Shown piece by piece: positions 1-8,814 of a stretch of 48,477 nt of DNA. A program made the translations under genes and the position numbers. The DNA comes from DASPPF01 sp032906705. Lineage in GTDB: Archaea; Thermoproteota; Nitrososphaeria; Nitrososphaerales; Gagatemarchaeaceae. Where the stretch lies: positions 1-48,477 of the forward strand of contig JAJTZC010000008.1 of assembly GCA_032906705.1 (NCBI GenBank), read 5' to 3'. Each line of letters begins with the position of its first letter. Position 1 is the first letter of the stretch. The notes under the pieces are model-generated. The model saw nothing but the letters and a program-made list of their open reading frames with translations, was not told the origin of the DNA and ran no database searches.

Positions 1-2
1 TC

Positions 3-59
3 CCAGATGGATTCCCAGGCTACATTGATACCCTCTTTGATTTTCGTGTGCGCAATTAG
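3..59 (+). CDS. possible C-terminal end of an unidentified protein (partial)
   Basis: One plus-strand frame is open from the window edge and ends at a TAG at 57-59. Its last residues (PDGFPGYIDTLFDFRVRN) look more like a protein tail than chance sequence, but 18 residues are too few to assign a family. Positions 60-222 hold no further convincing gene; they are the space before the convergent stop of the minus-strand fusion gene. Confidence 0.2.
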   Translation, partial: PDGFPGYIDTLFDFRVRN

Positions 60-222
60 TGATGGTGCGGGGTGTGGATTGCAGCCCAGCATGCAGGGCG
101 GGAGGATTCTGGACCTCTCGAGTCCCCAGCTAAGGCCTTGAAAGACGACGGTGACAGGAACCGAAGGTTGGGATACACTTTTCGTTTCAGTCTAGTAGCT
201 TTAGGAGGTCGGGGTGGCGAAT

Positions 223-1932
223 TCAGTCCGAGCTTGGCTTCTCGCCAGTTATCACTACGGACTCGGCTTCGAAGGTTCTTGTAAGTCTTCGTGTGTTCTC
301 CGACTGACTACCAGCGAAATAGTCTACCCGCCTGATCACTTTGCCGTTCTCGAAGCCAGCTTTCCGAATCGTATCCAGATATTCGCTTTCAACAGCAGCA
401 CCACCGATGCAGTCGGCCCACAGTTGAGGGACTAGGCCGCAGATCTTCTGCACGTCTTTCTGGACAACAATATCCGCAATCTGAATCCTCCCCCCTGGCT
501 TGAGCACGCGATAGATTTCGCTGAACGCTTTGGGTTTGTCAGGCACCAGATTCAGGACCCCATTGCTTGTTACGACGTCAAAGGTGTTGTCATCAAACGG
601 GATCTTTACGGCGTCGCCCTTGACAATCCTGATATTCTTAACTCCAACCATTCTGATGTTGGCTTCTGCCTTTGAGATCATGGCGTCCGTGATGTCGAGG
701 CCTGTCACCCTTCCCTCTGGACCAGTCCTCAACGAAGCCACAAGGACATCGGTTCCAGAGCCGGAGCCGACATCCAGGACGACGCTTCCCTTCTTGATTG
801 CATCACTCGCGTGAGGATAACCGACACCGGCGAAGGATTCGACGACAGACTCCGGAAGGCTCCTCACTTCCTTGTCAGGGTACCCCACCAGTTTGAGCGC
901 CCTTCTGCCGAGAGGGAAGTGATATGATTTCTCGGGATGGAGCGCGACCTCCGTGTACAGTCCCTTCACCGCGTCCACGACCACCTCCGCCAGTTCGTCT
1001 TTGGAGCTGACCGACCCCGTCTCGGTCACGTGGGAGGCCTTGACCTGTTCAACGGTCAGTTCCTTAATAGAGAAGAGCTTCGGGGAAGCCCGCCAGAACT
1101 TCCCGAAGGCGAACTCCTTCCCAGCAATCAGGCCGTGGGACTCTAGGGTCTTGAGCCTACTCCCTGCAGCTTGCTCTGCGACATCAAAAACCCTGGAGAC
1201 CTCGACGGGATGAATCAGATTGGCCCTGTGCTTGTCGAAATATTCGAGGATGTCAAGCGGGGTCCTCCTCCCAAGCTTCCCCGATGTCAGTTTATCAACG
1301 GCTCCGATGTGCGGCGCTGTGTCGAACGCCCTGCTGACGACCAAGGACTTGCCTGTTGACCTGTTCGTGTAAACCAGGTCCATGTAGTTCACGTTCATCT
1401 CGGCCCTGTCCCTCTCGAATGCGGCCATGACTTCGCTCGAATTGATGTCTTTCGACAGCCTTCTCGGCTCTAGGCCCGCTTCGGCGGCAAGTTGCAGGTA
1501 GACATTCTCTCGGTTTGCGTCAACGGATTCGACCTGGATGGTCTCCATCATGCGTCTGTAGAACGCGTCGGCCAGATTGTCCCCCTGAAGCTGAGCCGCC
1601 TTGACCGCCAAGCAGGCAGGGAATGAACTTTTCACCTTGGTCTTCACTATGTAGTCCGCATCGACAGGCATACCTGTCGCGCGGGCGCTGTCGGAGATCC
1701 ACTTGCGCAGCGCCTCGTCTGTTTCTGAATTGTACTCCTTTCTCCATTCCGGGATGTTGTCGGTCATTCCACCCATCCTGTACGTGACCTTGACCCGGTC
1801 CCCGTAGACTTCCTTCAGCCGCTGTAACACTGGTTCCACTCCCCAGCTCCACCAGCACCACGGGTCTGCGAAGTGGACTACCTCGACTACTGCTCCCGAG
1901 CCTCTGTCTTGGTTCCTGTCAGTTGGCTTCAA
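223..1932 (-). CDS. fusion protein: SpxH/DsbA-like thiol domain + winged helix + ArsM-like methyltransferase
   Basis: A 569-residue protein with three parts. Residues ~15-230 resemble the thioredoxin-fold SpxH/YjbH/DsbA-like family (DPWCWWSWGVEPVL at 23-36); only one cysteine (C26) remains of the usual CxxC. Residues ~228-295 look like a winged-helix segment (EVSRVFDVAEQAAGSRLKTL). Residues ~315-569 are a class I SAM-dependent methyltransferase close to ArsM/UbiE: motif I VLDVGSGSGTD near 385, then TFDVVTSNGVLNLVPDKPKA and RVLKPGGR. ArsM enzymes bind As(III) with cysteines in a CC segment, a GCGNP motif and a later DC; here the first two are replaced (AGVGYPHAS) and only C508 (ADCIGGA), plus C498, remain. 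Arsenite methylation is therefore doubtful and the substrate is unknown. The start is TTG, placed about 13 nt after the predicted transcription start. The gene diverges from a metallophosphoesterase and shares its promoter element. Confidence 0.85.
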   Translation of the reverse strand: MKPTDRNQDRGSGAVVEVVHFADPWCWWSWGVEPVLQRLKEVYGDRVKVTYRMGGMTDNIPEWRKEYNSETDEALRKWISDSARATGMPVDADYIVKTKVKSSFPACLAVKAAQLQGDNLADAFYRRMMETIQVESVDANRENVYLQLAAEAGLEPRRLSKDINSSEVMAAFERDRAEMNVNYMDLVYTNRSTGKSLVVSRAFDTAPHIGAVDKLTSGKLGRRTPLDILEYFDKHRANLIHPVEVSRVFDVAEQAAGSRLKTLESHGLIAGKEFAFGKFWRASPKLFSIKELTVEQVKASHVTETGSVSSKDELAEVVVDAVKGLYTEVALHPEKSYHFPLGRRALKLVGYPDKEVRSLPESVVESFAGVGYPHASDAIKKGSVVLDVGSGSGTDVLVASLRTGPEGRVTGLDITDAMISKAEANIRMVGVKNIRIVKGDAVKIPFDDNTFDVVTSNGVLNLVPDKPKAFSEIYRVLKPGGRIQIADIVVQKDVQKICGLVPQLWADCIGGAAVESEYLDTIRKAGFENGKVIRRVDYFAGSQSENTRRLTRTFEAESVVITGEKPSSD

Positions 1933-1967
1933 AGGAGCCTCTTAGTACAACCAAGTCGTTCGAGCGA

Positions 1968-2011
1968 TATTTTAGGGTTTGAACTGCCGGCTCTGTTAAG
2001 TTATCGGGACA
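1968..2011 (-). promoter_or_regulatory. promoter with shared upstream element, for the fusion gene
   Basis: On the minus strand the element TGTCCCGA...ACAGAGCCGG runs from 2011 down to ~1988, and a TATA box (TAAAATA) runs 1974-1968, 37 bp from the element start. The predicted transcription start is near 1945, just before the TTG at 1932. The element matches those at 2036 and 28485. Confidence 0.6.
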
Positions 2012-2035
2012 CGATAGAGAAACATCAAGCACGAA

Positions 2036-2080
2036 TGTCCCGAAGACTTGACAGAACCGAGCAAAACCATCGTTAAATAC
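2036..2080 (+). promoter_or_regulatory. promoter with shared upstream element, for the metallophosphoesterase
   Basis: The element TGTCCCGAAGACTTGACAGA continues into ACCGA over 2036-2060, and the TATA box TTAAATAC ends at 2080; the element start to TAAATAC distance is 38 bp, exactly as at the RNA polymerase operon. The half-sites TGTC and GACA are inverted. Together with 2004-2011 it also forms an 8-bp inverted repeat (TCGGGACA/TGTCCCGA) between the two divergent genes. Confidence 0.6.
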
Positions 2081-2104
2081 GATACTGAAATTTTCAATTT
2101 CGCC

Positions 2105-3049
2105 CTGACAAGGATATTCTTCGTCACCGACCTTCACGCGTCCGACAAGTGCTTCCGCAAGTTTCTCAACGCAGCCAAGGTCTACAAGGCCGACCGGCTG
2201 ATACTTGGTGGAGACATCACGGGGAAGGTGCTGATCCCGATAGTCGAAAGACAGGACGGCAAGTTTCAACTCAACCTCTTCGGCGACGACACAGTCGTAG
2301 GGAGTGACCGGCTAGATGCAACGACCAAGGTCCTCAGCGACGCCGGCCAATATTCCTTCATGACCAATCCGAGAGAATTAGAGGAGATCGAGGCGGCCAA
2401 GTCCAGAGAGGAGGCCGTCTTCAACGAGTGCATCCTCTCGGTTCTGCGCGCCTGGATTCAACTCGCCCAGGAGAGATTGCGGGGAACAGGGGTCCTGTGC
2501 TACTTTTCCCCAGGCAACGACGACAAGTTCTTGGTCGACGCCCTGCTCACAGATTCGACCGAGGTAATCAACCCGGAGGGCAGAGTCGTGGAACTCGCCG
2601 GGGAGCACGAGATGATCACCCTCGGGTACGCGAATCCCACTCCGTGGAGGAGCCCGAGGGAGGTGAGCGAGGAGAAGCTGAAGGGAATGATCGAGGAGAT
2701 GGCATCTAAGGTTAGGCATCCCGAGACTGCGGTCTACAACCTCCACGTGCCTCCCATCAACACCGAACTCGACAAGGCCCCCGCTGTCGACTCCGAGCTC
2801 AGGCCGGTCCGTCAAGGCCTTGGTATCAAGATGATACATGCTGGAAGTTCGGCGGTCAGGGCTGCGATAGAAGCCGACCAGCCACTCTTAGGACTCCACG
2901 GGCACATTCACGAGTCGAAGGGCTTCGTCAGGATCGGGAGGACCCTCTGCCTGAACCCCGGAAGCGAATACTCCGACGGGATCCTTCGGGGGGCGCTCGT
3001 GAACCTGGAGGGCGGCAAAGTAAAAGAGTTCATGCTGACCAGTGGTTAA
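2105..3049 (+). CDS. calcineurin-like metallophosphoesterase
   Basis: Metal-dependent phosphoesterase with all the dinuclear metal-site motifs in order: TDLHAS (D-x-H), LGGDITG (GD), SPGNDDKF (GN), a histidine in NLHVPP, and LHGHIHES (GHxH). The substrate cannot be read from the sequence. The start is uncertain. The promoter element and TATA box (2074-2080) predict transcription from about 2103, where the in-frame codon is CTG (2105), giving LTRIFFVTDLH, which fits the usual short N-terminus of the family. The only conventional in-frame upstream start is TTG at 2048, which lies inside the promoter element and would add 19 residues. The gene diverges from the thiol/methyltransferase fusion, which suggests, but does not prove, co-regulation. 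Confidence 0.9.
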   Translation: MTRIFFVTDLHASDKCFRKFLNAAKVYKADRLILGGDITGKVLIPIVERQDGKFQLNLFGDDTVVGSDRLDATTKVLSDAGQYSFMTNPRELEEIEAAKSREEAVFNECILSVLRAWIQLAQERLRGTGVLCYFSPGNDDKFLVDALLTDSTEVINPEGRVVELAGEHEMITLGYANPTPWRSPREVSEEKLKGMIEEMASKVRHPETAVYNLHVPPINTELDKAPAVDSELRPVRQGLGIKMIHAGSSAVRAAIEADQPLLGLHGHIHESKGFVRIGRTLCLNPGSEYSDGILRGALVNLEGGKVKEFMLTSG

Positions 3050-3114
3050 TTTCGCGTTCCGGCTTCCTACCTCAACTTTATTCTCGGCCTTGGGTATCCG
3101 CCCGCGTCGGCGAG

Positions 3115-4569
3115 ATGAGAAGGACAAAGATAGTCTGCACGATTGGGCCCGCAACCCGCTCTGCGAGAATGGTAAGGCGGTTGATAGCTGCCGACGTCGA
3201 CGTCTTCAGGATCAACTTCTCCCACGGCAACGACGCAGCTCACCATGAGGAGGTCTCGACTATCAGGAGGGAGGCCGAGGCCCTCGGCAGGACCGTTGCG
3301 ATACTCCAGGACCTTCCGGGCCCGAAGATGAGGGTGGGAAAGTTGCGCGAAGGCAAGGTCGAGCTAACAAGGGGCTCCAGTTTCCTGCTGACGGCAAAGA
3401 GCGTGCTCGGCGATGAAACCCGGGTCTCGGTCAACTACCCTGCCCTTCTTGAGTCGGTCAGGAAAGGCGATGCCATCCACCTTGCCGACGGCCTGATCAG
3501 GCTCCGCGTAGAGGAGAACGTCGGCGACGGAGCGCGATGCACGGTCATAGCCGGCGGCACGCTTAGCGACGGAAAGGGGGTGAACGCTCCCGGGGTGAGG
3601 ACGAGGATCGGATTCCCCACCGCTCAAGACCTCAAGCACCTCGCATTCGGGCTCAGCCATAGTGTCGACTTCATCGCGTTATCCTTCGTCCGGAGCGCGG
3701 AGAACGTCCGGTCCGTGAGGAGGCGACTCGGAAGGTCTGAGTCCGCCCAGCTCATAGCGAAGGTGGAGAAGCGAGAGGCCGTGGAGAACTTCGACTCGAT
3801 CCTCAAAGAGGCAGACGGGATCATGGTCGCGCGCGGGGACCTGGGCATCGAGATGCCGATAGAGCGCGTCCCGGTCATCCAGAAGGAGATTGTGGAAAAG
3901 TGCAACCAGGCTGGGAAGCCCGTCATAGTCGCGACACAGATGCTAGCCAGCATGGTCAGCAGCCCGATCCCGACCAGGGCCGAGGCCACGGACGTCTCGA
4001 CCGCTGTCCTCGACGGAGCCGACGCTGTGATGCTCTCGGATGAGACGGCTGTAGGGAGGTACCCGCTGGAGACTGTGAGGACGCTCGATAGGATAGCGAG
4101 GGCGTCCGAGAGGGGCTTTGCCAAGTATGGGCACGTACGACCGGAGGAGGAGAGGTCGCCTATGGAGGAGGCAATTGCGAAGGCCGCTTGCAGGCTGGCA
4201 CACTATATCGGCGCGAAGGCCATCGTCGCCCCAACTCAGACCGGCTCCACCGCAGGGAGAGTCTCGAAGTACAGGCCTGAACAGCCCATAATCGCCCTCT
4301 GCACCGTCCCAGCGGTTGCGAGGCGGATGAAGCTATACTGGGGGGTGGTGCCCGTGACGCGGAAGCAGACCGGTACGACCGACCAGCTCTTCTCCCTCGC
4401 CGAGTCCGTGGCGAAGTCTCTGCGGCTCGTCGCGCGCGGGGACAAGATGGTGATGTCCTCCGGGACTCCGGGAGTGGTCGGAAGCACCGACCTGATCAAG
4501 GTGATCGAGGTAGGCCTGCACAGGAGTGGTGCCCGCAAGATTGAACAAAAGGCTAGACGAAGTCCATGA
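3115..4569 (+). CDS. pyk: pyruvate kinase
   Basis: Converts phosphoenolpyruvate and ADP to pyruvate and ATP, the last step of glycolysis. The 484-residue length is normal. Visible motifs are INFSHGND near the N-terminus, the catalytic lysine region LIAKVEKREAVENF, MVARGDLGIEMP and ATQMLASM, followed by the metal/substrate loop TRAEATDVSTAVLDGADAVM and a C-terminal allosteric-type domain (KAIVAPTQTGSTAGRVSKYR). The ATG follows a TATA-like TTTATT at about 3077. The end overlaps the convergent helicase gene by 17 bp. A PPDK gene nearby catalyses the opposite conversion, so the organism can probably run both glycolysis and gluconeogenesis. Confidence 0.97.
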   Translation: MRRTKIVCTIGPATRSARMVRRLIAADVDVFRINFSHGNDAAHHEEVSTIRREAEALGRTVAILQDLPGPKMRVGKLREGKVELTRGSSFLLTAKSVLGDETRVSVNYPALLESVRKGDAIHLADGLIRLRVEENVGDGARCTVIAGGTLSDGKGVNAPGVRTRIGFPTAQDLKHLAFGLSHSVDFIALSFVRSAENVRSVRRRLGRSESAQLIAKVEKREAVENFDSILKEADGIMVARGDLGIEMPIERVPVIQKEIVEKCNQAGKPVIVATQMLASMVSSPIPTRAEATDVSTAVLDGADAVMLSDETAVGRYPLETVRTLDRIARASERGFAKYGHVRPEEERSPMEEAIAKAACRLAHYIGAKAIVAPTQTGSTAGRVSKYRPEQPIIALCTVPAVARRMKLYWGVVPVTRKQTGTTDQLFSLAESVAKSLRLVARGDKMVMSSGTPGVVGSTDLIKVIEVGLHRSGARKIEQKARRSP

Positions 4570-6103
4570 GAGTCGGGTTCCTTGTTCTCCGCTTCCTGAC
4601 CTTCTCGCCCGGCTCTGACACGAGCTTCCTCATCCTGTCCTCCTTGAAGAGACTGCTGTAATAGTACGCCTCGTCCACCGTGCCTTCGGCGAGAAGGATC
4701 ACGACCCTGCCAGCCGACGTTCTTCCTGTCCGCCCCCTTCTCTGTATGGACCTGATCTCCGATGGGACCGCCTCGTAGAAGACGACCAGGTCGACGTCCG
4801 GGACGTGGAGCCCCTCCTCCCCGATGCTGCTGCTGACGAGCACCTTGAACTCCCCTTCCCCGAACCTCTCCAACGTCTTCGCCTGGCTTTGCTGGTCCAT
4901 TCCCTTGCTCCCCAACCTGTCCGACTGGCCGACGAACCTCTCGGACGAGTATCCGGCAGCCTCCAGCGCCTTCACGATGTCATCTATCGTGTCCCTGTAC
5001 TGGGTGAAGACGATCACCTTCGAGTCCGCCTTCTTCGCGAGCTGCTCCCTCACGGTCTTCAGCATGACACCGACCTTCGGATGGGCGAAGTTGTACAGCC
5101 TCGTAGACTCCTCTTCTATCTTGAGCCAACGCGGGTCCTTCAGAAGCGATGCCATCGACTTGCCCTTCTCGGGCTTCTCTCTTGCCCTTTCGAGATACCT
5201 CACAAGCGTCGGGGCCCCCTGAGTCTCCAGCATCTCCAGGGCGTGCAGGACCGCGACCGCCTGCGCCTGGTTGATTATCGCTCCGAAGATGTACCCCTTC
5301 TGTCCACCATCTGTCTGAGCGGCCTTGAGCCTAGCAGAGATCGTTCCCCTCGCTTCAAGGAGGGCTTTTTTCGTTATCCTGTTGCCCTTCAGGAAGCCTC
5401 CGCTGACAAGCTTCTTCACCTTGTCGTTGAAGAGCTCCCTGATCCTGAGAATCAGCTCCTCATACTCGTGGGGCACCTTCACCTTGACGGCCTCGATTGC
5501 CGTCTGCTCGACGTACTCCTTGACGTCCTCGCTAGCCTCTGTCCTGGCTTCCACCCTCTCGATGAACAGGCTCCGCTTGATCGCGTTGACCCTCTCCTTG
5601 GAGGCCCCGGGCGACGCCGTGAGGCCAAGTATCAGCGGGTGGTCGGCGTTCCCCTTGTACGCGGTCGCGAGCTTCGTGTAAGTGTAGTCCTTCACGCTCC
5701 TGTGCGCCTCGTCAAAGACAGCTAGGACCACTTTGGCCAATGAGATCCTCCCGTGCCTGAAGTCGTTGAAGACGGTCTGGGGCGTCGCGAACAGAGCCCT
5801 TGACCTCAGCCAAAGCACCTCCCTCTCCCCCGGGTCGACTGTCCCGGTCAGGACGGCGTAGGCCTTCTCGGGCAGGTGGAGCTCCCGCTTGAAGCTCTCA
5901 AAGTGTTGCAGGACAAGAGGCCTCGTCGGCGCCAAGACCACCACCTTCCCCTCAGGGTATTTCGCGAGCCTCTCAGCTGCCACCATGACGGCGATCAGCG
6001 TCTTCCCCAGCCCAGTAGGCAGGACGACAAGCGTGTTCGCGGACGAGGCTGTCTCGGCGATTCGCTTCTGGTACTCTCTCGGCTCGAGATTGTCCCCTAG
6101 CAT
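4553..6103 (-). CDS. Hef/MPH1-type DEAH helicase lacking a nuclease domain
   Basis: Superfamily 2 DNA helicase of the Hef/Mph1/FANCM kind, expected to act at stalled or branched replication forks. The 516 residues carry LPTGLGKT (Walker A), FDEAHR (motif II), GLTASPG (motif III), then SSSIGEEGLHVPDVDLVVFY and RSIQRRGRTGR (motifs V and VI), with the Hef-type helical insertion in between. Euryarchaeal Hef continues into an ERCC4/XPF nuclease and HhH domain; this protein stops after the helicase. Its last residues, NPTLMDFV, resemble a weak PCNA-interacting peptide (L and F in the right spacing; N replaces Q and V replaces the second aromatic). The start is ATG, about 35 nt downstream of a TATA-like CTTTTAGT on the minus strand. 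Confidence 0.92.
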   Translation of the reverse strand: MLGDNLEPREYQKRIAETASSANTLVVLPTGLGKTLIAVMVAAERLAKYPEGKVVVLAPTRPLVLQHFESFKRELHLPEKAYAVLTGTVDPGEREVLWLRSRALFATPQTVFNDFRHGRISLAKVVLAVFDEAHRSVKDYTYTKLATAYKGNADHPLILGLTASPGASKERVNAIKRSLFIERVEARTEASEDVKEYVEQTAIEAVKVKVPHEYEELILRIRELFNDKVKKLVSGGFLKGNRITKKALLEARGTISARLKAAQTDGGQKGYIFGAIINQAQAVAVLHALEMLETQGAPTLVRYLERAREKPEKGKSMASLLKDPRWLKIEEESTRLYNFAHPKVGVMLKTVREQLAKKADSKVIVFTQYRDTIDDIVKALEAAGYSSERFVGQSDRLGSKGMDQQSQAKTLERFGEGEFKVLVSSSIGEEGLHVPDVDLVVFYEAVPSEIRSIQRRGRTGRTSAGRVVILLAEGTVDEAYYYSSLFKEDRMRKLVSEPGEKVRKRRTRNPTLMDFV

Positions 6104-6168
6104 CGGGCTGCGTTTTCCCTCTCCGTCCCATTCGAACTAAAAGGCTTGCCAGAGCGATGCGGAGGGTG

Positions 6169-8814
6169 CTACACCGTGCTGGAGGACTTCTTCTTGGCCA
6201 GTGTGGCTTGGGCAGCCGCGAGTCTCGCGACCGGGATTCTGAAACCCGAACAGCTGACGTAGTCGAGCCCCGCGCGGTTGAAGAAATCTATACTCCTCGG
6301 CTCGCCACCGTGTTCGCCGCAGATTCCGACCTCCAGCCCCGGGTGGGCCTTCCTGCCATCGGAGACAGCAATCTCGATCAGCCTACCCACGCCCGTGGCG
6401 TCCAGCACCTCGAACGGGCTCTCGGGGAGTATCCTCTCCTCGAGGTACTTCGCCATGAACTTCGCCTCCACGTCGTCCCTGCTGAAGGCGAAGGTTGCCT
6501 GCGTCAGGTCGTTTGTGCCGAAGGAGAAGAAATCCGCATGCAACGCGATTTTTCCTGCTGTCAGCGCTGCCCTGGGGGTCTCTATCATCGTCCCGACCTT
6601 GTATTCTATCCTTTCACCCATCTCCTTCATCGTCCGCTCAGCGGCCTTGTCGACGACCTTCCTCAGGAACACCATTTCCTCGACCTCGCTGATTAACGGC
6701 AACATGATGAACACCTCAGCTGTCTTCCCGACCTCCCTCCTCACCTCTAGCGCCGCCCTCACGATCGCCTCGACTTGGACCTCGTACATCTCGGGAAAGG
6801 TCACGGCCAGCCTGCATCCCCTGTGCCCAAGCATGGGGTTGTGCTCACTCAGTTGCCTGACCTTCGCGAGCATGATTTCCTTCGTCTGTAACTCCGGCCC
6901 CGACGAACGACCCGCTTTCAGGGACGCAATCTCATTCGCCAGTTTCGATTCTTCAGGGAGGAACTCGTGCAGCGGTAGGTCAAGCAATCTGACGATGACA
7001 GGTTTCCCCACCATTTCCTTGAAGATGCCCTTGAAATCGTTCAGCTGGAACGGTATGAGTTTCCTCAATGCCGCGGACTTCGCCTCGGGGGTTTCGGCCA
7101 AGATCATATCGTGCATCAACCTGAGCCTGTCGGGCGCGTTGAACATCCTCTCAGTCCGGCAGAGCCCTATGCCCTCGGCTCCGAAGTCTCTCGCCCTGGC
7201 TGCTGCCGCAGGATCGTCTGCGTTGGCATAGACTCCGAGCCTCCTCATCTTGTCGGCCCAGCCGAGCAGAGTTCTGAACTCCTCAGTAAGCTGGGGTTCG
7301 ATGGTAGGCACCTCGCCCAGCATCACTGTACCTGTGGTGCCGTCCAGCGTTATCACGTCGCCCTTGCGCACCCTGTCTCCCTTCTCCGTCTCGAAGTAAC
7401 CTTCAGCGGGATGGAGCCTGATGCTCGAGCAGCCCACCACCGCGGGTTTGCCCATTCCTCGTGCTACGACGGCAGCGTGAGAAGTCATCCCTCCCCTCGC
7501 GGTCAGGATGCCTTGAGCGCCAATCACACCGCGTATGTCCTCAGGGGTCGTCTCTGGCCTCACTAGAATCACACTCACTCCCCTTGCTCCCAAGTCTGCG
7601 GCCTCGCCAGTGTCGAGGACTACCTTCCCTGAGATTGCGCCCGGAGAAGCGTTGAGCCCCTTCGCAATCGGCTTTACGCTCGCTCTCGGGTCAATTGTTC
7701 TGTGGAGGAGCCTCTCGGCGTCGGCAGGCTCAAACCGGGCGACAGCGTCCTCTTTGGTTATCAGCCCTTCCCGGACCATGTCCACAGCGATCTTGACCGC
7801 GGCCTGCGCTGTCCTCTTGCCGTTCCTGGTTTGGAGCATGTACAGCTTCCCTCTCTCGATTGTGAACTCGTAGTCCTGCATGTCGCGGAAGTGGTCCTCC
7901 AACGTCGTGGCGACTTGCTCCAGCTGCGCCTTCAGCTTCGGCTCAAGAGACTCGACGCTCACCGGGGTCCTGATTCCGGCCACCACGTCCTCCCCCTGGG
8001 CGCCGGACAGATACTCGCCGTACAGCCGCTTCACCCCGACAGAGGGGTCTCTTGTGAAACCGACCCCCGAACCTGAATCCTCGCCCAGGTTCCCGAAGAC
8101 CATGGCCTGGATGTTCACAGCGGTCCCTAGGTCGTCGGCAATCCTGTAGAATCGGCGGTAGTCCCTCGCCCTCGGGTTGTCCCATGACCTGAACACTGCG
8201 ACTACAGCCGCCTCAAGTTGCCTCCATGGGTCCTGCGGAAACTCGGAACCTTTCTTGCGCAGAACCTCCTTGAACTCCTGCACGAGCAACCTCAGTTCGG
8301 AAGCAGTCAGCTCCGCGTCCCGTGCGACGCCAAGGCCGGACTTCCTCCTATCCAGCAGTGTTTCGAACTCCCCGCCAGGAATCCCCAAGACCACCTTGCC
8401 GTACATCTGGATGAGTCGCCTGTAGGCGTCCATCGCGAACCTTTCGCTGCCAGTCAGTTGGGCCAGCCTCTGAGCTACAGAGTCGTTCAACCCTAGGTTC
8501 AGGATGGTGTCCATCATCCCGGGCATTGAGAAGGGCGCCCCGGAGCGGACGGAAACCAGCAGCGGATTGTCGTTGCCTCCCAGCGTCTTCGTGGTCTTCT
8601 TCTCAATCTGGGAGAGCTTTGCCTTCACCTCATCAAATACTCCCTCGGGTGGTCTGCCTGTCTTGTAGTACTGCTTGCACGCCTCGGTAGTAATCACCAT
8701 TCCGGGCGGGACGGGCAGGCCGATTGAGGCCATCTGCACTAGGCCGTACCCCTTTCCGCCGAGGAGAGACTTGTCCATTCCCTTCGCTTCTTCAAAGAGA
8801 AAGACGAAAGACAT
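6169..8814 (-). CDS. ppdK: pyruvate, phosphate dikinase
   Basis: Interconverts pyruvate + ATP + Pi and PEP + AMP + PPi. 881 residues, as usual for PPDK. Features in order: nucleotide-binding N-domain (LLGGKGYGL, VSVRSGAPFSMPGMMDTILN), the phosphohistidine swivelling domain (GLNASPGAISGKVV; catalytic His in ARGGMTSHAAVVARGMGKP), and the PEP/pyruvate TIM barrel (GIGLCRTERMF, GTMIETPRAAL, FFSFGTNDLTQATFAFSRDD, GICGEHGG). I chose ATG at 8814 because a TATA box (CTTAATTA) lies about 38 bp upstream; the longer reading from 8934 adds 40 non-family residues and crosses that promoter. Confidence 0.97.
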   Translation of the reverse strand: MSFVFLFEEAKGMDKSLLGGKGYGLVQMASIGLPVPPGMVITTEACKQYYKTGRPPEGVFDEVKAKLSQIEKKTTKTLGGNDNPLLVSVRSGAPFSMPGMMDTILNLGLNDSVAQRLAQLTGSERFAMDAYRRLIQMYGKVVLGIPGGEFETLLDRRKSGLGVARDAELTASELRLLVQEFKEVLRKKGSEFPQDPWRQLEAAVVAVFRSWDNPRARDYRRFYRIADDLGTAVNIQAMVFGNLGEDSGSGVGFTRDPSVGVKRLYGEYLSGAQGEDVVAGIRTPVSVESLEPKLKAQLEQVATTLEDHFRDMQDYEFTIERGKLYMLQTRNGKRTAQAAVKIAVDMVREGLITKEDAVARFEPADAERLLHRTIDPRASVKPIAKGLNASPGAISGKVVLDTGEAADLGARGVSVILVRPETTPEDIRGVIGAQGILTARGGMTSHAAVVARGMGKPAVVGCSSIRLHPAEGYFETEKGDRVRKGDVITLDGTTGTVMLGEVPTIEPQLTEEFRTLLGWADKMRRLGVYANADDPAAAARARDFGAEGIGLCRTERMFNAPDRLRLMHDMILAETPEAKSAALRKLIPFQLNDFKGIFKEMVGKPVIVRLLDLPLHEFLPEESKLANEIASLKAGRSSGPELQTKEIMLAKVRQLSEHNPMLGHRGCRLAVTFPEMYEVQVEAIVRAALEVRREVGKTAEVFIMLPLISEVEEMVFLRKVVDKAAERTMKEMGERIEYKVGTMIETPRAALTAGKIALHADFFSFGTNDLTQATFAFSRDDVEAKFMAKYLEERILPESPFEVLDATGVGRLIEIAVSDGRKAHPGLEVGICGEHGGEPRSIDFFNRAGLDYVSCSGFRIPVARLAAAQATLAKKKSSSTV

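Noticed and set aside
4805..5725. 306-residue plus-strand ORF opposite the helicase
   Set aside because: Antisense of conserved SF2 helicase motifs; Leu/Arg/Asp-rich shadow frame.
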